From: Sebastes aleutianus
Lineage: Eukaryota > Chordata > Actinopteri > Perciformes > Sebastidae
Assembly (NCBI GenBank): GCA_916700875.1
Contig: CAKAKS010000072.1
Span: 40,566,170 to 40,630,169, forward strand
Length of the DNA: 64,000 nt
Reading direction: 5' to 3'
Shown here: positions 46,701 through 58,500 of the stretch, piece after piece
How positions within the stretch are numbered: the first letter of the stretch is position 1
How the letters are laid out: each line of letters begins with the position of its first letter
Translations under genes and position numbers: made by a program
Notes under the pieces: model-generated
Told to the model about the DNA's origin: nothing
What the model saw: only the letters and a program-made list of their open reading frames with translations
Database searches by the model: none

Positions 46701-49700
46701 ATTGCTGCAGATTAAACTACAACTACATCATGGTCTTATAGACCATGATGCATTGCTGCTGATTAAACTACAAACACATGATGATCTTATCTAGATAATA
46801 GAACAACACTGATTACTGACACAGCAGTACTTTTACTACTTTAACTACATTTAGATGATAGTACTGACATACTTTTACTACTTTAACTTACTTTTACTTG
46901 TAGTGGAGTATTTTCACAGTGTGGTTTTAGTACTTTTACTGCAGTAAAGGACCTGAATACTTCCTCCACCTCTGTTGCATTGATACGTGTTGAAAATGAC
47001 ACAAGTATGTGATATGTATGTACTGAAGTATGAGTAGCTAGTATTAGTAGGTATTTTATAATTTGTAGTTACTTTCGGAAACATTCTGCAGGTTTCAGTT
47101 TAAACAGGTCGAGTTTCATTTCTTACTTATTTCAGGAATTTATTGAAACCCCCTCAGGAGGGCCCTGAGTCCATGAGTCTCTGAGTCCATGAGTCTCTGA
47201 GTCCATGAGTCTCTGAGTCCATGAGTCTCTGAGTCCATGAGTCTCTGAGTCCATGAGTCTCTGTTTGGAAAGACTGTTGTAAACATTTGTTGTTGGAGAC
47301 TCAAAGCTCAGCGGACTCAGTAGATAGTAGTAGTAGTAGTAGCAGCAATAGTACTAATAGCAGTAGTAGCAGTACTAGTAGTAGTAGCAGCAGCAAGTAG
47401 CAGTCTGGTCTTTGATCTGGTCTCTGATCTGGTCTCTGATCTGATCTCTGATCTGGTCTCTGATCTGGTCTCTCGTCTCGACCCCTCTAGGAACTGGTCT
47501 CTAATCCTGAGTTCATCGTGGGCGGAGCCACCAGGACCGACATCTGCCAGGGAGCTCTGGGTGAGTTTTCCTGACTGTCACTGAACACACCAGAACCTCC
47601 AGACTGTCCATGAACACACCACAGCCTCCAGACTGTCACTGAACACACCACAGCCTCCAGACTGTCCCTGAACACACCACAGCCTTCAGACTGTCACTGA
47701 ACACACCACAACCTCCAGACTGTCCCTGAACACACCACAGCCTCCAGACTGTCCCTGAACACACCACAACCTCCAGACTGTCACTGAACACACCACAGCC
47801 TCCAGACTGTCCCTGAACACACCACAACCTCCAGACTGTCCCTGAACACACCACAACCCCCAGACTGTCCCTGAACACACCACAGCCTCCAGACTGTCCC
47901 TGAACACACCACAACCTCCAGACTGTCACTGAACACACCACAGTCTCCAGACTGTCCCTGAACACACCACAGCCTTCAGACTGTCCCTGAACACACCACA
48001 GCCTCCAGACTGTCAGACTGTCCCTGAACATACCCCAGCCTCCAGACTGTCACACTGTCCCTGAATGCACCACAGCCTCCAGACTGTCAGACTATCCCTG
48101 AATGCACCACAGCCTCCAGAATGTCTGACTGTCCCTGAACAAACCACAGCCTCCAGACTGTCAGACTGTCATTGAACACACCACAGCCTCCAGACTGTCA
48201 TTGAACACACCACAGCCTCCAGACTGTCCCTGAACACACCACAGCCTTCAGACTGTCCCTGAACACACCACAGCCTCCAGACTGTCAGACTGTCCCTAAA
48301 GACACCACAGCCTCCAGAATGTCAGACTGTCCCTGAACATACCCCAGCCTCCAGACTGTCACACTGTCCCTGAATGCACCACAGCCTCCAGACTGTCAGA
48401 CTATCCCTGAATGCACCACAGCCTCCAGAATGTCTGACTGTCCCTGAACAAACCACAGCCTCCAGACTGTCAGACTGTCATTGAACACACCACAGCCTCC
48501 AGACTGTCATTGAACACACCACAGCCTCCAGACTGTCCCTGAACACACCACAGCCTCCGGACTGTCCCTGAACACACCACAACCTTCAGACTGTCCCTGA
48601 ACGCACCACAGCCTCCAGACTGTCCCTGAACACAACACATCCTCCAGACTCTCAGACTGTCCCTGAACACACCACAGCCTCCAGACTGTCAGACTGTCCC
48701 TGAACACACCACAGCCTAAAGACTGTCCCTGAACACACCACAGCCTCCAGACTGTCAGAAGGTCCCTGAACACACCACAGCCTCCAGACTGTCCATGAAC
48801 GCACCACAGCCTCCAGACTGTCCCTGAACACACCACAGCCCCCAGACTGTCCCTGAACACACCACAGCCTCCAGACTGTTCCTGAACACACCACAGCCTC
48901 CAGACCCTCAGACTGTCCCTGAACACACCACAGCCTCCAGACTGTCAGACTGTCCCTGAACACACCACAGCCTCCAGACTGTCAGACTGTCCCTGAACGC
49001 ACCACAGCAGGTTGTCTCTTTACCATAGAGTCAGAAGCTGCTGCTCGTGTGCAGTGAGACAGGGATCAGAGAGGTGAAGTCATAATATGATAATGATATG
49101 ATATATAATACGATATGAAGGGAAGTCAGCGGAGAGAGAACGGATGTTTACATCCTGTTTGAGTCACTCATGTGATGTTTGAACATTTAAAAGATGAAAA
49201 TCAGCTTCAGTATTTCTCTCCTGTCAGCTATCGGCCATGTTTCATGCTGTCTGGAGACAAAGACAATATAAGTATATACATCAGCTGATCAGTCACGTGA
49301 CTTAAATGTCAACATTTACTCAGTGAAGGCGTTTCCATAATTCATTTAGAGCCTCAACTCTTTTAAAGTGTAGAAACGATTGTCACTGACTTCTAGTGAG
49401 TGTTGCTGTTAACTGTAGGACAGGAAGCATCAGAACCAACAGAACTAACCGTGGTTACAGCAGATCATTCTCTAACCAGAGAAGCTAATGAGAACCGTCT
49501 GGATCTGCTGTAATTAGAGGGCGCTGCCACGATGAGCCCTGATTGGCTGAGCAGGAATGAGCAGGACAGGAAGAAGCCTGCCAGCTATTGTTAGAGGGCG
49601 AGAGACAAACATCAGAGAGAAGGGGAGGGGAAGTTATGTGAGGACACACCCTGACAAACACACACACGCACATACACACACCCTGTGGGCGTTGTGGTGA

Positions 49701-52700
49701 TGACTCACCAGCCTGCCGTGCCTCCATTAAACCACTAACTCTCTGTTGTTGTGTAACTTCACAATAAAGAAACTTTTTCATCAAACAACAGATTCTCTCT
49801 CAGTCAGACTGAAAGTTAGTCAGTCTGGTTATTTAGGTCAGAGTGAGACCTCTCAGAGTTAAAGTTGGTCATTCTGGTTATTTAGGTCAGAGTGAGACCT
49901 CTCAGAGTTAAAGTTGGCCATTCTGGTTATTTAGGTCAGAGTGAGACCTCTCAGAGTTAAAGTTGGCCATTCTGGTTATTTAGGTCAGAGTGAGACCTCT
50001 CAGAGTTAAAGTTGGCCATTCTGGTTATTTAGGTCAGAGTGAGACCTCTCAGAGTTAAAGTTGGTCATTCTGGTTATTTAGGTCAGAGTGAGACCTCCCA
50101 GAGACTGTGACAGCGTCGTCTGTCTGATGATGACCTGATGACACAAAAACAGAAGAGTAGAATGACGCCAAGACGGTGGTTTCAGCTGTTTCCTGTCTGT
50201 AGAGGGCAGTAGTGAGGCTGTCAGTTTCAGCTGTTTCCTGTCTGTAGGGGGTAGTAGTGAGGTTGTCAGTTTCAGCTGTTTCCTGTCTGTAGAGGGCAGT
50301 AGTGAGGCTGTCAGTTTCAGCTGTTTCCTGTCTGTAGGGGGTAGTAGTGAGGTTGTCAGTTTCAGCTGTTTCCTGTCTGTAGAGGGCAGTAGTGAGGTTG
50401 TCAGTTTCAGCTGTTTCCTGTCTGTGGAGGACAGTAGTGAGGCTGTCAGTTTCAGCTGTTTCCTGTCTGTAGAGGGCAGTAGTGAGGTTGTCAGTTTCAG
50501 CTGTTTCCTGTCTGTACAGGGCAGTAGTGAGGCTGTCAGTTTCAGCTGTTTCCTGTCTGTAGAGGGCAGTAGTGAGGCTGTCAGTTTCAGCTGTTTCCTG
50601 TCTGTGGAGGACAGTAGTGAGGCTGTCAGTTTCAGCTGTTTCCTGTCTGTAGGTGGCAGTAGTGAGGCTGTCAGTTTCAGCTGTTTCCCGTCTGTAGAGG
50701 GCAGTAGTGAGGTTGTCAGTTTCAGCTGTTTCCTGTCTGTAGAGGGCAGTAGTGAGGCTGTCAGTTTCAGCTGTTTCCTGTCTTTAGAGGGCAGTAGTGA
50801 GGTTGTCAGTTTCAGCTGTTTCCTGTCTGTAGAGGGCAGTAGTGAGGCTGTCAGTTTCAGCTGTTTCCTGTCTGTAGAGGGCAGTAGTGAGGCTGTCAGT
50901 TTCAGCTGTTTCCTGTCTGTAGGGGGCAGTAGTGAGGTTGTCAGTTTCAGCTGTTTCCTGTCTGTAGGTGGCAGTAGTGAGGCCGTCAGTTTCAGCTGTT
51001 TCCTGTCTGTAGAGGGCAGTAGTGAGGCCGTCAGTTTCAGCTGTTTCCTGTCTGTAGAGGGCAGTAGTGAGCCTGTCAGTTTCAGCTGTTTCCTGTCTGT
51101 AGAGTGCAGTAGTGAGGCCGTCAGTTTCAGCTGTTTCCTGTCTGTAGAGTGCAGTAGTGAGGCTGTCAGTTTCAGCTGTTTCCTGTCTGTAGAGTGCAGT
51201 AGTGAGGCTGTCAGTTTCAGCTGTTTCCTGTCTGTAGAGTGCAGTAGTGAGGCTGTCAGTTTTAGCTGTTTCCTGTCTGTCCAGGTGACTGCTGGCTGTT
51301 GGCGGCCATCGCCTCTCTGACGCTGAATGAGTACGTGATGGCGAGGGTCGTTCCCACCGATCAGGGCTTCGGTGACGACTACGCCGGCATCTTTCACTTC
51401 CAGGTAACAGAAACGTTAACACACAAGTCTATATCAGCTTCAGTTGAAGGGATCTCATGATGAACTTGATGTTTCAGTCTGTCAGCTGCTAACGTAGCTA
51501 GAAGCATCAACACAGTTGCCATGGTTACCTTCAGCTCTGATGTAAAACAGAAGTAAACATGTAAATACAGTATGTTTGTGCGGTTCATAGGTGGAATCAT
51601 GATAAAGCCCCGTGGAACGCCACAACCATAAACTCTGCAGTCGGTTCTGGAGAGAACAATCACGCTTCCAGCATTTCGTGAACGAGTGCATCTATATATA
51701 ATAAATAATAAAGTAGTAACTGAATCTGTTTTAAAGCTGGAGACAGGAGGAAGAATTCAGACTTTCAAAGTAAATGTCTACACTGTTTCCTGTTCTCTCC
51801 GGTCTGTAGTTCTGGCAGTTTGGCGAGTGGGTGGACGTGGTGATCGATGACCGTCTGCCGTGCAAAGACGGAGAGCTGCTGTTCGTCCACTCGGCGGAGG
51901 GCAGCGAGTTCTGGAGCGCCCTGCTGGAGAAGGCCTACGCCAAGTAAGAGAACCACCCAGGGATTCAACCCGACAACCTTCTGGTCACAAACCACGACCG
52001 GTTGAACAGGCCGAGGGGGGGGGGGCAGCGACTTCCTGTTTTACCTTCTCTCAGTCTTATTCTGGAGGTTCACTGATATTAGAGTTAATACCTGAGATCT
52101 GGTTGTTCTAACGTGTTTCCTTTAGTGACCTTTAGTGATGTCATCATGTTGTCAAAAATAAGACTCGAGTTGAATGAAACTAGAATTTCCCTTTAATCAC
52201 TACCCAGTGTTAGAGAATGATGGGTCCAGGTCCAGGTCATTTGAGTAGAACTCAGGGTCCAGGTCCAGGTCATTTGAGCAGTACTCGGGGTCCAGGTCCA
52301 GGTAATTTGAGCAGAACTCAGCATCCAGGTCCAGGACATTTGAGCAGAACTCGGGGTCCAGGTCCAGGTCATTTGAGCAGTACTCTGAGTCCAGGTCCAG
52401 GTCTGAGGCCAGAACTTTTCTGTGTCCTACTGTTGCCAGGGTTGCAAAATATGCAAAAAAGTTTGGATTCCCATCAGAACTCATCAGAACTCATACCTAC
52501 CAACCCTCCCGTTTTTCATCGCCGTCTCCCGGTTTCCTCTCGGGGTCACAGTTCTCCCGATTTATGGCAAATTTCCACAGCTTTTTTTCCTTTTCGTTAT
52601 CTCAACCTGTTTCTGGCTGCACAGCGTCTATCAGCTCTACTGTTTACAGCCGGACGAGGTCGTACAGTGTGATCACTCAGGTCGTGGCTGACGATCGGAC

Positions 52701-54406
52701 CGTACAGTGTGATCACTCAGGTCGTGGCTGACGATCGAACCGTACAGAGAGAATAGTAAGAACATGCAGCTCCATCAGGTGTGTTGTAGTGACTGTGATC
52801 TGTGCTGCTGCAGGGTGAACGGCTGCTATGAAGCGTTGTCTGGCGGCTCCACCACCGAGGGCTTTGAGGATTTCACCGGAGGCATCGCCGAGAACTTCGA
52901 CCTCCGAAAACCCCCCTCCAACCTGTTCCAGATCCTCAAGAAGGCCCTGGAGGCCGGAGCGCTGCTGGGCTGCTCCATCGACGTGAGTTATCTTCATTAC
53001 GTTCAGTAACAGATACTCATGTGTTTTACTTTCCATGGAAGGAGTGTTGACTGTGTTTCTACTGCAGGAGTTGAGATGTTTTCAACTGTATAATAGAACA
53101 GAAAAGAATTTATGATGATAATGATAATGATGATGACGATGACGACTAAACCGTCCCTGTTGTTGCTTTGGTTTAGATCACCAGCGCCTCAGACTCGGAG
53201 GCCGTCACCCGTCAGAAGCTGGTGAAAGGCCACGCCTACTCGCTGACCGGTGCCGTGGAGGTGACGTCACTTCCTTCAAATGAAACGAGGAGAGATGAGA
53301 ATGAGGTGAAACGAGAGGAGAACGATGTGATGCTGATGTTGTTTTTGTTTCAGGTGAACTACCGCGGTCGGATGGAGAAGCTGGTGAGGGTGAGGAACCC
53401 CTGGGGTCAGGTGGAGTGGACCGGAGCCTGGAGCGACGGGTAACCAAACCAACCACAACACCACACAGGACCAGGACAATTATACACTTCTATTCTTTGT
53501 GTCAGTCCACTGGTCTTACTGGTGACCTCTTTATGTGTTCCTGTAAGGCCGGTTCTGTTTTAACAGTGTAATTATTATACTCATAATCATACAGATCGTC
53601 TGAGTGGCAGTCCGTGCAGGGAGATTGTCCACACGCCAACTCAGAGGATGGAGAGTTCTGGTGGGTAGAGAACAGACCGTGGATACAGGTGTTGTAGGTG
53701 TATGTAGCTGCAGACAGACTGAGAGCTCTTCCCTGTAATATCTCTGCAGGATGTCCTACACCGACTTCCTGCGTCACTACTCTCGTGTAGAGGTGTGCAC
53801 TCTGACCCCCGACACCATCGAGGACGACTCCGTCAAACACTGGAGCGTCAGCAAGTTCGACGGCACCTGGAGGAAAGGATCCACCGCCGGAGGCTGCAGG
53901 AACAACCCCTGTAAGTACTGGAGTACTACTGCTACTGCTGTTACTGCTACTACTACTACTACTACTACTACTGCTGTTACTGCTACTACTACTACTACTA
54001 CTACTACTACTGCTGTTACTACTACTACTACTACTGCTGCCACTACTGCTATTACTGCTGTTACTACTACTACTACTACTGCTACTACTCTTACTACTAC
54101 TACTACTAGGCTAAGGTCTGTTATGATGTTGGCGGTTTTAAGGGTCCCCTGGTGTGAGCTGAATATATTCTGGAATGTTGGCGGTTTAAGGGGTCCCCTG
54201 ATGTGAGCTGAACTTTCTCTCTGCAGACACATTCTGGATGAATCCTCAGTTCATCATCAAGCTGGAGGAGGAGGATGACGACCCAGAAGATGGAGAAGAT
54301 GGCTGCAGCTTCGTGGTCGGTCTGATCCAGAAGAACCGCAGGAAGCTCCGGAAACAAGGAGAAGACATGCACACCGTTGGGTTCGCCATCTACGAGGTGA
54401 GAAGTG

Positions 54407-54439
<33 letters not shown>

Positions 54440-55520
54440 AGGATCTAGAGGATCTGAGGATGAAGTCAGACCGATTGATCCACCTGTAACCTTTTCTCTG
54501 TTTCACTTTAGGTTCCCGAACAGGTGAGCTCTGGACCCCGAACATCACCTTCAGGTCAAAGGTCAAAGGCTTCACACCTCACAGGACACCTCACACTGTT
54601 TTCCTTCATCTGTTTGAGAAGTGATGCTGTACCGTTACCGTGGTGATGGTGTGACCGTGGTTACCTCCGCTTCATCAGTGTGCTCAGGCATCCAAGATTT
54701 GAGAGTTGACTGTTGAAAACGTTTAGAAACAGTCACATGTTCAGATTGAGCCCTCTCTCATGTCCGCTGGTTAGCTTAGCTTAGCATAAACTGGAACTGG
54801 AAACCGTCCTTATGCTAAGCTAAGCTAAGCTAAGCAGCTGCTGTACAGACATGAGAGTGGTGTCAGTCTGAACATGTGACTCTCAGAGAGGAAGAGGAGA
54901 AGAAGATTTATCTAAATGTTGAACTGTTCCTGTTCATCAGACGACTCTCAAAGCTCAGATGTCTGAGGGTCCTTAAAAGCACCATCATACATAATAAATA
55001 CCACATGTTGGTAACTTGGGTATATAAATAGAGTAAATGTTTCTCTGAGCAACGACCTGGAGAGAAGGGAAAGAAGTAGCATAAAGGATCTAATATACAG
55101 TTAAATAATAAATAATAAACATTACACATGACCACTACTGCTCACTAAAGGAATCAATAATCTGACACTAAATATTGATTGATTCAGTGTAAGAAGGATG
55201 ATTTGTAAACTGCTGGGCAGAGACAGAAACTCTAGACGATGCTCATTGACTGTACCACCTGTGCTGTCGTCTGATTGACCGTTGTCCCCCTCAGTTCTGC
55301 GGGCAGACGCAGGTGCACCTGGATAAGAACTTCTTCCTGAGTCACGCTCAGACGGCCAAGTCAGAAACCTTCATCAACCTGCGTGAGGTCAGCACTCGCT
55401 TCAAGCTGCCGCCGGGAGAGTACCTGATCGTCCCGTCCACCTTCGAGCCGCACCTCAACGGAGACTTCTGCATCCGAGTGTTCTCCGAGAAGCAGACGGA
55501 GACCGTGTAAGACCCCCACA

Positions 55521-55573
<53 letters not shown>

Positions 55574-58500
55574 CCACAGTCTCTAGTGGTCCTGCAGTGA
55601 TTCTGTACTGTGTCTCTAACATGTGAATGTGTCTCCGTCCTGTCAGACCCTGTGACGACCCGGTCAGCGCCGAGCTGGACGATGTGAGAACAACTCTTCT
55701 CATTTATTCAAACAGAAATATTTAAATTCATTAGTGATTAAACAGAACTAATCTGAATAGTTAAGGTTTCATCTGAAGAATTCATCTTGAACATTTTTAT
55801 TTCAGAAATGTCATTATTATTAATTGATGATGAAGATAATCTTTAGGTTAATGTCTCTATACAGCTAATAAAATAATAATAGAATAAATAACATTAAAAA
55901 CAGCTGCTTTGTAAACAAAGTTTATTGTTCACATTGTGACCGTTGCCATGGTGATTGTGTTCAGGAGACGGTGTCTGATTCGGAGGTGGACGCAGGATTC
56001 AGAGGCCTCTTCACCAAACTCGCCGGAGCCGTAAGTATTACATCACTTCCTGTGTGCTGGGGACCAATCAGAGCAGAGTCCTCTGGTTGATCCGGTGGTC
56101 CTGGTGTGTTTCAGGACATGGAGATCTCTGCGGTGGAGCTGAAGACCATCCTGAACAAGATCGTCTCCAAACGTGAGTCGAGCAGAAGCTTCAGATCACC
56201 AGATCGCCTGATCGCCTGATCGCCTGATCGCCTGATGACCTGATCGCCTGATCGCCAGATCACCTGATCACCAGATCACCTGATCGCCATCAGCTTTAAC
56301 TTCCTGTCTCTTGTTCACAGGAACTGACATCAAGACTGACGGCTTCAGTATGGACACCTCCAGGATCATGGTGAACCTGATGGACGTATCCTTTAAAGCC
56401 ATGTTGTTATTACCAGACGTTAGCAGCTGCTAACGCTAGCTAGTGAGCTACAGTGTGACATCACAGAGCACGTTAGTACAGTGTGACATCACAGCTCCTC
56501 CAGCAGCGATGGATCTTTAACTGTTGAGCAGGACAGCGGTAACGGGAAGCTCGGCCTCGGAGAGTTCGCCACTCTGTGGAAGAAGGTGCAGAGATATCTG
56601 GTAAGACCTTTGTGACCTTTGACCTTTTAAGCAGAGGTGGATAGTAACGAGTCACATGTACTCAAGTAACTTTTTCAGTAAATACTTTTGTACTCTTTCT
56701 CAAGTAGTTATTTTGACGAGTACTTATCTGTAGTAGTGTTTCTGCAGAGTAACCGTAGAGCTTTTACGTGATGATGAGCAGCAGCTGTGTGTTTTTCATT
56801 CAGTCCATCTATAAGAAAAACGACTCGGATAACTCGGGGACGATGAGCACGCCTGAGATGAGAGTCGCCTTCAAAGACGCAGGTCAGCTTCTACTTCTAC
56901 TACTTCTACTTCTACTTCTTCTACTACTTATACTACTTATACTTATACTTATACTACTTCTACTACTTCTACTACTACTTATACTACTTCAACTTCTACT
57001 ACTACTTCTACTACTTCAACTTCTACTACTACTTCTTCTACTACTTATACTACTTATACTTATACTTGTACTACTACTACTTCTACTTCTATTACTACTT
57101 CTACTACTTCTACTACTACTTCTACTTCTACTACTACTTCTACTACTTCTACTTCTACTACTACTACTTCTACTTCTACTACTACTTGTACTACTACTTC
57201 TACTTCTACTACTACTACTACTACTTCTACTACTACTTGTACTACTACTTCTACTTCTACTACTTCTACTTGTACTACTACTTGTACTACTACTTCTACT
57301 TCTACTACTTCTACTTGTACTACTACTTCTACTTCTACTACTACTACTACTACTTCTACTACTACTTGTACTACTACTTCTACTTCTACTACTTCTACTT
57401 CTACTACTTCTACAGACTGCTGATTGATGAAGTACCCAGATCATCCATTGGTTCCATAGATCAGGCGTAGTAGTGTTTCCTTTAGTAGTTACCGCCGTTT
57501 GACCACTACGTAAAGTTGTCTTCACAGCCCGGCGCTCTACCTGGAGGCTTGCTGCTCACTAACACGTGAAGAAGAGCTTCTTCTTCTTCTTCTTCTTCTG
57601 GTTTCTCCTCTGTATTCTGTTTAAACTAATGTTGTGTTTGTATTCTGTGTCTCTGCTGCTGTCTGGACTCTCAACACTTTACTGTCAGTACGCTGATGGT
57701 GGAGGTACGTTATGTCCTGCTGGGCCAGCTGTGTTAGCTTCGTTAACAGTGTTAGTTGTGTCACACTGCAGATACACTTCCGAGGTCATAAATGCTAGCT
57801 GCTAACCAAAGCTAACAGTGAGTTTATTAATAAAGTCATACTTTATTTGTGTTTGAATAGAAACACAAAGACTAGACCTAGCGTTAGCTTCTTAATGTGG
57901 CTACTGTGGCGTTAGCATGATGGTGATGGTGTTCTCTGCTCCTCCAGGTTTCACCCTCAACAACACCATCTACCAGCTGCTGGTGGCTCGATACTCCGAC
58001 CCCGACATGACCATCGACTTCGACAACTTCGTGGGCTGTCTGATGAGGCTGGAGATGATGTTCAGTGAGTCTCACGGCTCAAAGCTTTCTTTCTGAAGGA
58101 CTGAACGTTGAAGGGAAAGCTCCACCGTTCACTTTCCTCACAGTTTGATTCATCTGAACAAACATGTTGCTGTGATTAAAAAGTCACTATGACTACGACT
58201 CCCAGGGTGCATTTGGTTAAGAAACATCCAATCACAGAGCTTCACATTCTGAAGACGACGTGTTTTGGAAACTGAAAACAATCTGCAGCTTAAATGAGTT
58301 CATATTTAAAGGGACTGTTTGTAAGAATCCTAAATGTCTTGTTAACAGCTTCACCTGTGGCCGTTAAGTCAACTAAAGTCAGCGTCCTGTTGCTGGCGCT
58401 TGTGCTCGCTCTACATAGACATGAAGGAGCATCGCTCAACACAGTGAGGAGACACACGTCAGCTAAAAGCACAATATCACTCTATATTTCAGCTGCTTGG

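Noticed and set aside
46039..46794. 251-codon frame with 17-residue repeats (LLQIKLQTHDDFIDHDA)
   Set aside because: A 51-bp intronic tandem array; no initiation context, signal or domain, and copies vary without codon-position bias that I can see.
47575..49012. CRISPR-like regular repeats
   Set aside because: There are no unique spacers between units, the units are directly tandem, and the context is a vertebrate intron.
49501..49520. Possible RNA genes (tRNA, snRNA) in gene-free stretches
   Set aside because: I looked for tRNA box A/B words and snRNA-like elements in the longer introns and intergenic parts and found none I could support.
50078..51397. Open frames of 439 (minus) and 298 (plus) codons
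   Set aside because: Both read through the 45-bp array in calpain C intron 2; the unit is a multiple of three, which keeps frames open by chance.
53750..54396. Calpain exons read as unspliced open frames with long Thr or Glu tails
   Set aside because: The tails come from ACT and GAA repeats beyond good donors (CCCT-GTAAGT at 53910 and GAG-GTGAGA at 54396).
56768..57525. Leu-rich, Tyr/Phe-rich and Ser/Arg-rich frames
   Set aside because: They are the frames of a CTT/CTA triplet repeat running out of calpain C exon 18.
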